Shown here in pieces: positions 1-7,875 of a stretch of DNA of 58,816 nt. Under the pieces are notes generated by a model. It searched no databases, was not told the DNA's origin, and saw nothing but the letters and a program-made list of their open reading frames with translations. The stretch comes from DASQHW01 sp038209365 (lineage in GTDB: Bacteria; Actinomycetota; Acidimicrobiia; IMCC26256; PALSA-610), in contig JBBQXS010000027.1 in NCBI GenBank assembly GCA_038209365.1, positions 1 through 58,816 on the forward strand, read 5' to 3'. A program made the translations under genes and the position numbers. Positions within the stretch are counted from its first letter, which is position 1, and each line of letters opens with the position of its first letter.

Positions 1-33
1 GTGTGTGAGGCTCGAAAATCGAGCCTCACACAC
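1..33. repeat. Perfect hairpin, copy 1 of a three-copy family
   Basis: A perfect 15-bp stem (1-15 with 19-33) closes an AAA loop, and its 3' arm ends in CTCACACAC. It lies just past the stop of the minus-strand P450 gene, so it may act as that gene's terminator, although there is no T tract. The window begins at its first base, so the stem may be longer. Two relatives lie at 24200-24236 and 25974-26010. Confidence 0.8.
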
Positions 34-58
34 GCCCCCCGCCACACGCCGCCAAGGG

Positions 59-1315
59 TCAGTGCAGCGTCACCGGGAGCCGAGCGAGGCCACGCAACAC
101 GATTCGCCCGTTCCATTCCGGCGTCTCGGTTGCCAGCTCGATGTTCGGGAAGCGCCGCGCCAATGTGGTGATGGCGACCTGTCCCTCGAGCCGGGCGAGG
201 TGAGCGCCCAGACACGAGTGGACACCGCCACCGAACGACATGTGCTCGCGCGCGTCGGCGCGCCGCAGGTCGAGCCGGTCGGCGGTCGGGCCCCACTTCA
301 ACGGGTCACGGTTCGCGGAGCCGAGGCATGTCATGAACATCGATCCCGGTTCGATCGTCTTGTCCCCGATCTCGTAGGGCGCGAGCGCGATGCGGCGTGA
401 CATCTGCACCGGCGAGTCGTAGCGCAGGAGCTCGTCGACGAACGTCGCGTCCACGGACGGGTCATTGACAAGGAGCTCGAGCTGCTCGCGGTTGCGCAGC
501 AATGCCAGCGTGCCGTTGCCGATCAGGTTGACGGTCGTTTCGTGCCCGGCGACATAGAGCAGCATCACCTGCTCGACGAGCTCGTCCTCGCTCAGCCGGT
601 CACCCTCGTCTTCGGCCGCAACGAGCGCGGTCAGGAGATCGTCGCCCGGGTGTTCGCGCTTCCACGCGATCGCTTCGTTGGTGTACGCGATGATGTTGTC
701 GATCGCGTCGAACGCCGCGAGTTGCTCCTCGCGCGTGATGATCGGGTCGAAGGTCTTGACCACGGCGCCGGACCACGCCCGTAGCTCGAGGCGGTCGCGA
801 CCTTCGGGAATCCCGAGCATCTCGGAGATGACGATGAACGGCAGCGGGAACGCGAGCCCGGCGATGATGTCGAACTCGGCGCGCTGTGGCGCAGCATCGA
901 GGTGTTCGTCCGCCACCTGCTGTACGCGGGGCCGGAGCCCTTCGATGATCCGCGGCGTGAACACTTTCGAGACGAGCCGGCGCAGGCGATGGTGGCCCGG
1001 CGGATCCATGTTCAGCATCGTGTGGGTGCCGCCCTCACGTCGTTCGTCCATCATCGCCTGGATGTCGGCGTCGACCTCGAACGGGAGCGGCGTGGCGTTG
1101 CGCTCCTCCACGCTGAGGTGGGGATCGCGGAGCACGCGGTGCACGTCTTCGTAGCGGAACAGCGCCCACGACCCGATCGGGCTCAGGTGTACGGGATCCT
1201 GGTCGCGCACGACTTGGTACTGGGCGTACGGGTCGTCGAAGAAGCCGGGCGCGAACGGATTGAGCATGGGCGGGAGGTAGCCGGTGTCCTGGGCGGGGCG
1301 CTCACTGGTGGTCAC
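59..1315 (-). CDS. Cytochrome P450
   Basis: This is a soluble bacterial-type heme monooxygenase of about 418 residues, a normal length for the family. The I-helix oxygen-binding motif AGHETT, the ExxR motif in ELLR and the heme loop FGGGVHSCLG (Cys near residue 368) are all present. I chose the GTG at 1315; an ATG at 1267 is an alternative, since neither has a clear ribosome binding site. It is divergent from the tetR gene at 1417, with a 17-bp palindrome between them, so that TetR probably controls it. The substrate is unknown. No ferredoxin or reductase gene is adjacent; the nearest electron carrier is the Rieske gene about 10 kb away. Confidence 0.93.
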   Translation of the reverse strand: MTTSERPAQDTGYLPPMLNPFAPGFFDDPYAQYQVVRDQDPVHLSPIGSWALFRYEDVHRVLRDPHLSVEERNATPLPFEVDADIQAMMDERREGGTHTMLNMDPPGHHRLRRLVSKVFTPRIIEGLRPRVQQVADEHLDAAPQRAEFDIIAGLAFPLPFIVISEMLGIPEGRDRLELRAWSGAVVKTFDPIITREEQLAAFDAIDNIIAYTNEAIAWKREHPGDDLLTALVAAEDEGDRLSEDELVEQVMLLYVAGHETTVNLIGNGTLALLRNREQLELLVNDPSVDATFVDELLRYDSPVQMSRRIALAPYEIGDKTIEPGSMFMTCLGSANRDPLKWGPTADRLDLRRADAREHMSFGGGVHSCLGAHLARLEGQVAITTLARRFPNIELATETPEWNGRIVLRGLARLPVTLH

Positions 1316-1380
1316 GCGAGGAACCGTACGCCTGCGGGGCACGACCCGCCGACGTGACATCGGTCACAGCGGAGAAATAC

Positions 1381-1397
1381 TTGCAGGAGTCCTGCAA
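1381..1397. promoter_or_regulatory. Palindromic operator, TetR type
   Basis: TTGCAGGAGTCCTGCAA is a perfect inverted repeat with 8-bp arms around a single G. It lies in the divergent spacer between the P450 gene (start 1315) and tetR (start 1417), 20 bases before the tetR start. Size and symmetry fit a TetR dimer site, so autoregulation and control of the P450 is the simple reading. Confidence 0.75.
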
Positions 1398-1416
1398 CTA
1401 ATGCCAGAATGCCCTC

Positions 1417-1965
1417 ATGACGGCGATCGACGGTCGGGTGCAGCGCGGGACGCGCAACCGCGAGGCGATCGTCGACGCGCTGCTCGCGTGCTACGAAGCC
1501 GGCGACCTTCGTCCGAGCGTGCCCGAGGTGGCGGCCCGCGCCGGTGTCTCGGCCCGGTCCGTGCACAACCACTTCGTCGACGTCGAGGCCCTGCGGGCCG
1601 AGGTCTCGCAGCGGCAGTGGGAACGCTACGCGCCGCTGGTCGGCGAGGTCTCGACGATCGACGAGCTCGTGGCCAACCGCGTGACCTTCTTCGAGGCAGT
1701 CACGCCGGTGCGGCGCGCCGCGCTGTTGTCGGTGCGCGATTCGCCGACGATCGCACGCAATCTGGCCCGCCTGGATCGCTTGCTGCGGCGCCAGCTCGAG
1801 GTCGTCTTTCGAGACGCCGATCTCGATGTGCTCGACGCGCTCGAGCTCGCGACGAGCTGGGACGCGTGGAACCGGCTGCGGACGGCGCAGGGCTGCACCG
1901 TCGCCCGGGCGCGACGGCTCGTCGAACGAACGATTCGCTCTCTGACCGAAGGGACCTCATCATGA
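1417..1965 (+). CDS. TetR/AcrR-family regulator
   Basis: A 182-residue protein with an N-terminal helix-turn-helix (VPEVAARAGVSARSVHNHF, residues about 34-52) of the TetR type, followed by a divergent helical ligand domain. TetR proteins are usually dimeric repressors released by a small ligand. It is divergent from the P450 gene and heads an operon: its TGA stop overlaps the ATG of the DUF1330 gene. The palindrome at 1381-1397 is the likely operator. The ligand cannot be inferred from sequence, but the P450 and sulfatase neighbours suggest a xenobiotic or sulfated metabolite. Confidence 0.88.
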   Translation: MTAIDGRVQRGTRNREAIVDALLACYEAGDLRPSVPEVAARAGVSARSVHNHFVDVEALRAEVSQRQWERYAPLVGEVSTIDELVANRVTFFEAVTPVRRAALLSVRDSPTIARNLARLDRLLRRQLEVVFRDADLDVLDALELATSWDAWNRLRTAQGCTVARARRLVERTIRSLTEGTSS

Positions 1966-2339
1966 GCGCAATCCGGCCCAACAAGGAACAGTTCCTCGAG
2001 CTCATGCACGCGCCCGACGAGGGTCCGGTCGTGATGATGAACCTCTTGAAATTCAAGCCCCGCGAAGGGGCATCGGAGTACAGCAAGTACGGGCAATCCG
2101 CGGTGCAGATGGTCGAGGCGCGTGGCGGCAAGGTGCTGTGGATGGGAAAGGTCGACCAGACACTGATCGGCCCGGTCGACGAGGCGTGGGACGCGATCGC
2201 GCTCGTGCAATACCCGAGCCGAAAGGCGTTCGTAGAGATGACCTCCACCGAGGAGTACGACGCCGCCCACGAGCATCGCGAATCCGGACTTGAACGCACG
2301 CTGTTGCTCGCATGCACGCCGCGCGCCGGGACGTTGTAA
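1962..2339 (+). CDS. DUF1330-like protein
   Basis: A 125-residue protein with the features of the DUF1330 / dimeric alpha-beta-barrel group: an MMNLLKFKP segment near residue 26, and a central region ending in the YPSRKAFVEM strand-helix. Proteins of this fold are often small enzymes or binding proteins of unknown substrate. It is translationally coupled on both sides: ATGA overlap with tetR, and its TAA overlaps the sulfatase ATG by one base. The operon therefore reads tetR, DUF1330, sulfatase. No catalytic role can be assigned. Confidence 0.75.
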   Translation: MSAIRPNKEQFLELMHAPDEGPVVMMNLLKFKPREGASEYSKYGQSAVQMVEARGGKVLWMGKVDQTLIGPVDEAWDAIALVQYPSRKAFVEMTSTEEYDAAHEHRESGLERTLLLACTPRAGTL

Positions 2340-3940
2340 TGGGTCGCAAGATCCTGTTCATCACGACGGATCAGCAACGGCACGACTCGCTCGGCTGCAA
2401 CGGCGGCACGATCGCGCGCACTCCTGTCGTGGACGGGCTGGCCGCCGCCGGCGTCAACTACAAGCGGGCGTACAACCAGAACACGGTGTGCATGCCGGCC
2501 CGGTCGACGATGCTCACCGGCCAGTACGTGCGGACACACGGCGTGATTGCCAACGGTGTGCCGTTGCCCGAGGACGCGCCGAGTGTCGCCGCGTACCTGC
2601 ACGAGAAGGCCGGCTATCACACGGCGCTGCTCGGCAAGGCACACTTCGAGCCCGGCTTCGACATGAAGCTGCAATGGCAGGAGAACTTCATGTCGGAGCG
2701 GGGACTCGTCGGCCCGTATCGCGGCTTCGAGCACGCCGAGCTGGCGGTGCACGTGCCGACCGTCGGCAAGCGCGCATTGCAGCACTACGGCCGCTGGCTC
2801 GTCGACACGCACGGCATGGAGGCGGCGAAGGGCTTCTCGCCGTTGCTCGCCGCGGAACCCGGCGGTGACACCGGTGCGCCCGAGACGCGCGTCAATCCGA
2901 TTCCGCGCGACTGGTACCACACCGACTGGGTCGCCGATCGCACGATCGCGTACCTCGATTCGCTTCCCAGCGATGCCGACTGGTTCGTATGGATGTCGTT
3001 CCCGGACCCGCATCATCCGTGGGACCCGCCGGCGTCGGAACGTCAGCGTTGCGATTGGCGCGACCTCGATCTCCCGCCCGGGCATCCCGGCTCGAAAGAG
3101 AACATCGAACGGGTGCTCGCGCAGAAGCCGGCGCACTGGCTCGCGCTGTGGGAGGGATCATTCATCAACGCCGAAGGTGGTCCCGGCTCGTACCGGCCGC
3201 AACAGGTGAGTGACGATTCGCTGCGCGAGATCAACGCGATGGTGCACATCATGAACGAGATGATCGACGAGGCGTGCGGGCGCGTGCTGCGGCGTATCGG
3301 CGAGCGCGGGTGGGAGGCGGACACCGACGTCTTTTTCACGACCGATCACGGCGAGCTGCAGGGCGACTACGGCCTGATCTTCAAGGGCCCGTTCCACACC
3401 GATGCACTGATGCGGTTGCCGATGGTGTGGCGGCCCGCGCCGTCCGCGGACGTCACGCCCGCGGAGGTCGGTGAACCGGTGGGACAACTCGATCTCGCGC
3501 CGACGTTCTGCGAGATCGCGGGTGTGGCGCAGCCGGAGTGGATGCAGGGCGCGCCGTTGCCGACGGCGAAGGGCAACGGTCGCGAGCGCGTCCTGTGCGA
3601 GTGGGATTCGCAGTTTCCCGGCTACGGCATGCATCTGCGAACGATCTATCGCGACGGCTGGCTGTGCACGGCGTACGAGCCGTCGACGATCGGCGAACCG
3701 AACGGCCTCGAGGAGTTCTTCGCGGCGACGGGCATGTTCGGCGGGGGGATCGGCCCGCGGAGCTCGGTCGCGTACGACGGCACCGAAGGCGAGCTCTACA
3801 ACGTCGAGGAAGACCCGTACCAGTGGGAGAACCGGTGGGACGATCCCGCGTGCAAGGCACTGAAGGAAGATCTCGTCACGGATCTCTACGACAGCCTGCC
3901 AAGTGAACGAACCGTGCTGAAGGTCGAACGCCCCGCGTAA
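2339..3940 (+). CDS. Sulfatase-family hydrolase
   Basis: A 533-residue alkaline-phosphatase-superfamily enzyme expected to hydrolyse sulfate esters, or related phosphonate or phosphate monoesters. The formylglycine signature CMPARSTMLTG puts the modifiable Cys at residue 51. Metal-ligand regions are TTDQQRHDSLG near the N-terminus and TTDHGELQGDYG in the middle. No signal peptide is evident, so it is probably cytoplasmic. The start at 2339 is chosen because it overlaps the previous stop (TAATG); an upstream in-frame ATG at 2312 would lie inside the DUF1330 gene. No formylglycine-generating enzyme is visible in this window, so activation would depend on a distant gene. Confidence 0.9.
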   Translation: MGRKILFITTDQQRHDSLGCNGGTIARTPVVDGLAAAGVNYKRAYNQNTVCMPARSTMLTGQYVRTHGVIANGVPLPEDAPSVAAYLHEKAGYHTALLGKAHFEPGFDMKLQWQENFMSERGLVGPYRGFEHAELAVHVPTVGKRALQHYGRWLVDTHGMEAAKGFSPLLAAEPGGDTGAPETRVNPIPRDWYHTDWVADRTIAYLDSLPSDADWFVWMSFPDPHHPWDPPASERQRCDWRDLDLPPGHPGSKENIERVLAQKPAHWLALWEGSFINAEGGPGSYRPQQVSDDSLREINAMVHIMNEMIDEACGRVLRRIGERGWEADTDVFFTTDHGELQGDYGLIFKGPFHTDALMRLPMVWRPAPSADVTPAEVGEPVGQLDLAPTFCEIAGVAQPEWMQGAPLPTAKGNGRERVLCEWDSQFPGYGMHLRTIYRDGWLCTAYEPSTIGEPNGLEEFFAATGMFGGGIGPRSSVAYDGTEGELYNVEEDPYQWENRWDDPACKALKEDLVTDLYDSLPSERTVLKVERPA

Positions 3941-3955
3941 CGCAGGAGCCGGGGC

Positions 3956-4771
3956 TCAGCGGCGGCGGAGGTGCGCGGTCTGGGTGGCGATCGCGCACAG
4001 TCGCCCCTCTTCGTCCCACAGGCGGGCGGGACCGGTCGCGTAGCCGTCGCCGATGTGCCACGCCTCGATCTCCTGCAACACCCACGGGGTCGCGGGCGTT
4101 CGCACGAAGCGGATGCCGATCTCGAGCGAGAGCGACATGAAGTGGCCGCGCTCGTCGTGCGGCCCGAGCGCGCGGCCGACTGCGGGACCGAGGACGTCAC
4201 CGTGCACCGCGAGCGTCAACCGGTCCGGCTCGCCTTCGAGCAGGCGCACCCATGAAAGGAACTGCCCCCGGCCCGGGTCGTCGAGCGGGCTCACCGGGCG
4301 CCACGCGGTCTGCTCGTGGAAGTTGATGCGACCGAACGGGTTGGGACGTTCCAGATCGGGTGGCAACGGCGTGTCTGCGGGCAGCGGAACCTCGGGGAAT
4401 CGCACCTCCTGATGCGCGAGGTCAGTGTCGTGCGCCGCGCCGAACACCCCGTGCACGCGCAGGGCAGGACCGCCAACCCCGTCGACGCGCAAGTCGGCGG
4501 CAACCTGCGACGCGCGCCGACCGTCGCGCAGGATGTCGACGTCGATCGACACCGCGCCGGGTGGGACGGGAGCGAGAAAGATGGCGTTCGCCGTCACGAG
4601 CTCGAGGTCGGGCCGATCGAGCGCCTCGAGCATCGCGCGCAGTGCGGCGTACATCGAGACGCCGCCGAAGACGTAGGCGACCTTCCACGCATCCGGAAGA
4701 TTGGCATGGAACCGGTTCGGTCGTCCGGGGTCCGGTGTCAGCGTCGTGTCCGCACGGAGGTCGTGAGGCAT
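3956..4771 (-). CDS. Acyl-CoA thioesterase, TesB-like double hotdog
   Basis: A 271-residue protein with two hotdog halves, resembling the TesB / 4HBT_3 thioesterases that hydrolyse acyl-CoA to free acid and CoA. The N-terminal half contains YVFGGVSMYAALRAM and a LVTANAIFLAPVPPG strand; the C-terminal half contains LGPHDERGHFMSLSLEIGIRF. Length fits the family. It converges on the sulfatase gene with 15 bases between stops, and is divergent from the carboxymuconolactone-decarboxylase gene with 35 bases between starts. Catalytic residues were not verified by alignment. Confidence 0.78.
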   Translation of the reverse strand: MPHDLRADTTLTPDPGRPNRFHANLPDAWKVAYVFGGVSMYAALRAMLEALDRPDLELVTANAIFLAPVPPGAVSIDVDILRDGRRASQVAADLRVDGVGGPALRVHGVFGAAHDTDLAHQEVRFPEVPLPADTPLPPDLERPNPFGRINFHEQTAWRPVSPLDDPGRGQFLSWVRLLEGEPDRLTLAVHGDVLGPAVGRALGPHDERGHFMSLSLEIGIRFVRTPATPWVLQEIEAWHIGDGYATGPARLWDEEGRLCAIATQTAHLRRR

Positions 4772-4806
4772 CGGAACAGCCTACGCTGCTGCTCGTGGAA
4801 CATCGG

Positions 4807-5352
4807 ATGCCTCGACTCAAGCCGCTCCCTCGCGACAGGTGGGACGACGAGACGCGGGCCATCCTCGGCGATGGCGACCCGACGCTCAACATCTTCGCGA
4901 CGCTCGCACACCATCCGAAGCTGATGAAGCGGTGGCTGGTCTTCGGGAATCACGTGCTCGCCAAGAACACGTTGGGAGCGCGCGATCGCGAGCTGTTGAT
5001 CCTGCGCACCGGATGGAACTGTCGCGCGCCGTACGAGTGGGGCCAGCACGTCGTGATCGCGCGCGGCGCCGGCGTCACCGACGATGAGATCACACGTGTC
5101 ACCGAAGGTCCCGATGCCGACGGCTGGGCGCCGCGCGATGCGCTCCTCGTGCGGGCGGCCGACGAGTTGCACGGCGAACAGACGCTCTCCGACAGGACCT
5201 ACGACGCGCTCGCGCAACACTACGATGAGCGAGAGCTGCTCGACATCGTGTTCACCGTCGGCCAGTACCACCTGGTCTCCATGGCGCTGAACACGTTCCG
5301 CGTGGAGCGTGACGACGGCGTTACCGGCGTCCCGTTCCCCGCACAGTCGTAG
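4807..5352 (+). CDS. Carboxymuconolactone decarboxylase (CMD) family protein
   Basis: A 181-residue CMD/AhpD-like helical protein. The segment NCRAPYEWGQHVVIARGAG around residues 73-91 holds the family's Tyr-x-Trp-x-x-His pattern and a nearby cysteine; a classic AhpD CxxC pair is not seen. Members range from aromatic-ring lactone decarboxylases to peroxidase partners, and many are uncharacterised. The start is the ATG at 4807; a GTG at 4795 is in frame. Its last 32 bases overlap the 3' end of the opposite-strand NMNAT-NYN gene. Confidence 0.82.
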   Translation: MPRLKPLPRDRWDDETRAILGDGDPTLNIFATLAHHPKLMKRWLVFGNHVLAKNTLGARDRELLILRTGWNCRAPYEWGQHVVIARGAGVTDDEITRVTEGPDADGWAPRDALLVRAADELHGEQTLSDRTYDALAQHYDERELLDIVFTVGQYHLVSMALNTFRVERDDGVTGVPFPAQS

Positions 5353-6208
5353 CGCCTTCCACCTGCGCGCCGAGCTCGCGGACACGCTGCGCGAGCGCGC
5401 GGTCGGAGGTTACGACGGTGAGCGACGCCGGATCCTGATCACCCGCGACTTCGTCGACGATGCGATCGTCGGCCGCGTCTCTGCCGCCGCGCTGCGCGTA
5501 CGCGACGAGCACGCCGTCGTGTACACCCTCGGGGAGTCCGTGAAGTGGGCGCCCGTCGAGCACCACCGCGATCCGGTCGCCAGTCTTGCTCGCGCGGTCC
5601 TGGAGATCGGCGACCAACCGCCGCGCCGCGCCCTCCAGATCGCGCCACCAACCATCGGGGCGGCTGCCGATCACGTTGTTGCCGTCGACGATGAGACGCC
5701 GGCGAGCCTCCGGTGCAACGAGATGATGCTCACCGGCGCGCGCCCTGGTGGACGAAACGTGGGTCAGCTCGTCGTCGATGTCGAGCCTCCCGGCATCTTC
5801 GACGGCGAAGCCCGGTCGGGGCACCACCAGCACGCGCGGCAGCGCGGCGACCGCGGCGTCACGCGCCGCGACATCGCCGCCGTACCACTCGGGATCACGC
5901 ACCTGTGCCCACTTGTCGGCGCCCATCACGACGGCGTCATAACCGCGCGCGATGTCGGTGATGAGCTGGTCATCCGTCACCGTGACGCCGAGCCAGGGAC
6001 GGGCGCGTGCTGCGCGCTCGATCGCGGCGACGCGCGCGGCAAGCGGGAGGTGCGCGCCGACCTCCTTGCCGAGCGCCGACCGCGACAGTGCGAGGTCGAG
6101 GTGATCGAGTGCCGCTTCGTGCACCGCCCGTTCGGCGATCGCGAGGTGGGCAATCGTCAACGGGTCGAACGAGCCGGGGTAGACGCCCCGCACACCACCG
6201 GCAGTCAC
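5321..6208 (-). CDS. NMNAT-like nucleotidyltransferase fused to NYN/YacP-like nuclease
   Basis: A 295-residue two-domain protein. Residues about 1-165 look like a nicotinate/nicotinamide-mononucleotide adenylyltransferase: the HIGH-type motif GSFDPLTIAH, MGADKWAQVRDPEWY, and an SSTRAR signature at the end of the domain. Residues about 170-295 look like a PIN/NYN nuclease of the YacP type: LIVDGNNVIG, VVLDGRP, AADDRIV and VVTSDRAL supply acidic residues for metal binding. The GTG start overlaps the Nudix stop (GTGA), so the two are probably co-translated. The glycine of the usual TxGH/NGH motif is replaced (IAH). Both domains look intact; joining NAD-type adenylyl transfer to an RNase fold is unusual. 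Confidence 0.8.
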   Translation of the reverse strand: MTAGGVRGVYPGSFDPLTIAHLAIAERAVHEAALDHLDLALSRSALGKEVGAHLPLAARVAAIERAARARPWLGVTVTDDQLITDIARGYDAVVMGADKWAQVRDPEWYGGDVAARDAAVAALPRVLVVPRPGFAVEDAGRLDIDDELTHVSSTRARAGEHHLVAPEARRRLIVDGNNVIGSRPDGWWRDLEGAARRLVADLQDRASKTGDRIAVVLDGRPLHGLPEGVHDGVLVAYAQRGGRDAADDRIVDEVAGDQDPASLTVVTSDRALAQRVRELGAQVEGATTVRGTGRR

Positions 6209-6969
6209 GGCCGCAGAATCGGAGGGTGAAGCTGCGTGGCGGTCCCCCGGCGGTACAGCGCCGCGGGCCGGCCGTCGGTGGGTGCGGTCCCCCCGGTCGG
6301 CTCCACGAATCGCGCCGTCGACAGCACCTTGCGCCGGAAGTTGCCCTCGTGGAGCGCCTGCCCCCACACCGCTTCGTAGACGCGCCGTAGCTCCCCGAGC
6401 GTGAAGGGCTCGTCGAGAAAGGCGGTCGCGAGGGTCGTGTACTCGAGCTTGGCGCGTGCCCGTTCGACACCGTCGGCGACGATGTGCGCGTGGTCGAAGG
6501 CGAGTGGGACGCCGTCGTCGCCGCCGATTCCCTCGATCGCCAAGTCGTCGACCGCCCAGAAGCGCGCGTCGGCCGCGTCCGAACCGGCGACGGCGGGCTC
6601 GTTGTGCGCGGTGAACCCCACGTAGGCGACCGAGACGACGCGCATGCGCGGGTCGCGGTCGGGTGCGCCGTAGGAGCGGAGCTGCTCGACGTGGCCGAGA
6701 CCGTGCCCGCCGCCCGCGACCAGCACCCCCGTCTCCTCCGCGAGCTCACGACGTGCGGCGCCGTCGAGATCGTCGTCGGGCTCGACGAAGCCGCCCGGCA
6801 ATGCCCAGAGGCCGCGGTACGGGTGGCCCTCCCGCTCGACGAGGAGCACCGAGAGCCGGCCCGCGCGGACGGTCAACAGCACCACGTCCACCGTCACCGC
6901 GACAAGCGGGTACTTCTTGGGGTCGTATGCCGCGAGGAACTGTGCCTCGCCCTGCCGTTCGGGTGTCAC
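6205..6969 (-). CDS. Nudix hydrolase / NrtR-like NAD regulator
   Basis: A 254-residue protein with a Nudix domain (residues about 20-150) and a C-terminal winged-helix-like part (about 188-254). The Nudix box reads GGFVEPDDDLDGAARREL followed by AEETG, so the REx2EE core is kept while the upstream Glu appears as Asp. The segment FTLGELRRVYEAVWGQALHEG and the following NFRRKVL closely resemble the DNA-binding domain of NrtR, known in other bacteria as an ADP-ribose-sensing repressor of NAD genes. The GTG start at 6969 has GAGG upstream. The stop overlaps the NMNAT-like gene, which supports a role in NAD metabolism. A plain ADP-ribose pyrophosphatase is the alternative. Confidence 0.82.
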   Translation of the reverse strand: MTPERQGEAQFLAAYDPKKYPLVAVTVDVVLLTVRAGRLSVLLVEREGHPYRGLWALPGGFVEPDDDLDGAARRELAEETGVLVAGGGHGLGHVEQLRSYGAPDRDPRMRVVSVAYVGFTAHNEPAVAGSDAADARFWAVDDLAIEGIGGDDGVPLAFDHAHIVADGVERARAKLEYTTLATAFLDEPFTLGELRRVYEAVWGQALHEGNFRRKVLSTARFVEPTGGTAPTDGRPAALYRRGTATQLHPPILRP

Positions 6970-7004
6970 AGGACCTCGATCCCCTCTCCGCGCACCGAGG
7001 ATAA

Positions 7005-7112
7005 AGGGAGACGACAGCGCAGCGACCGGAGGGAGCGGAGCGTGGAGTCGACCCGTGGGCAGGGAGACGACAGCGCAGCGACCGGAGGGAGCGGAGCGTG
7101 GAGTCGACCCGT
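7005..7112. repeat. Two tandem 52-bp direct repeats
   Basis: The 52-bp unit at 7005-7056 recurs exactly at 7061-7112 with a four-base gap (period 56). It lies in the 321-bp divergent spacer between the Nudix gene (start 6969) and tetR (start 7291). On the minus strand each unit contains a CGCTCCGCTCCCTCC and GTCGCTGCGC theme, resembling the repeat at 26589-26684 in composition. No open reading frame is supported here. The rest of the spacer holds nothing I recognise apart from the palindrome at 7264. Confidence 0.95.
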
Positions 7113-7263
7113 ACAGAAGGCGGGGACCGCGCCGCCTGGGCTCGGGCGGGGGCCGATCCAGCACAGCACGGTCCCCTGCGCGGCACGGTACGCGACGTCG
7201 CGCCCGATCTGGTCGCGGGCCGGCGACCCGGACCGTCACCTCGGCCCGTCCGGGCCTCCCAAA

Positions 7264-7273
7264 CAAACGTTTG
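7264..7273. promoter_or_regulatory. Palindrome before tetR (possible operator)
   Basis: CAAACGTTTG is a perfect 10-bp palindrome ending 17 bases before the tetR start at 7291. Position and symmetry fit autoregulation by that TetR. The site is short and its flanks are asymmetric, so the call is tentative. Confidence 0.55.
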
Positions 7274-7290
7274 ATAGGGTGGTCGGACCC

Positions 7291-7875
7291 ATGGCGGACC
7301 AGCGCAATCGCATTCTCGAAGCTTCGCTCGCGCTCATGGCCGACCACGGCGCCAGCGGAACGAGCATGCGTGCGGTGGCGGCGGTGTGCGGGTGCAACGT
7401 GGCGACCCTTTACCACTACTTCCCGTCCAAGCACGATCTGCTCCAGGCCGCGATCGCGCACCGGCGCGCGGTTGACCTCCCGGCCCGGCCCTTTCCCGAG
7501 GGCATCGCGGGCAGCGTCGAGAACCGCCTGGCCGCCTTGCTCGACCACCTGTTCGTCGGCATGACCGCCGACGCCGATCTGTGGCGGACGCTGCTCGCGG
7601 AGGCGATCCACGGCGACGACGACGTGCTCGGCCCGTTGCTCGACACGGCGGCCGCGTTCGAGCTCGCGCTCGCGGGGTGGCTGCGCGACCTGTGCCCCGA
7701 CGCCCCGGCGCTCCACGACCCAGCGCTCGTGCGCGCCCTTCGGAATGCCGTCATCGGCGTGCTCGTCGAGCATCTGCCCCAGCCCGAAAACCGGCGTGCC
7801 GCGCTCGAGGCGCGCGCACGCGAGCTCGCGAGCGTGTTCGCGCGGGTTCGCCCGGAAGCGAGAACCGAGAACTGA
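7291..7875 (+). CDS. TetR/AcrR-family regulator
   Basis: A 194-residue regulator beginning MADQRNRILEASLALMADHG, with a clear TetR helix-turn-helix (TSMRAVAAVCGCNVATLYHY, about residues 24-43) followed by FPSKHDLL. The C-terminal ligand domain is not assignable to a known ligand. Its TGA overlaps the ATG of the downstream P450 gene by one base, so the pair is an operon and the P450 is its likely target. A palindrome lies just upstream of its start. It is divergent from the Nudix/NMNAT unit, which it could also affect. Confidence 0.9.
   Translation: MADQRNRILEASLALMADHGASGTSMRAVAAVCGCNVATLYHYFPSKHDLLQAAIAHRRAVDLPARPFPEGIAGSVENRLAALLDHLFVGMTADADLWRTLLAEAIHGDDDVLGPLLDTAAAFELALAGWLRDLCPDAPALHDPALVRALRNAVIGVLVEHLPQPENRRAALEARARELASVFARVRPEARTEN

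Noticed and set aside
678..1357. Open reading frames opposite the first P450 gene
   Set aside because: They are long only because of GC-rich third positions on the opposite strand; the P450 frame has complete motifs.
6484..7290. Upstream extension of the second tetR reading frame across the Nudix gene
   Set aside because: It reads through the tandem repeat and the opposite-strand Nudix gene; the ATG at 7291 next to a palindrome is a better start.
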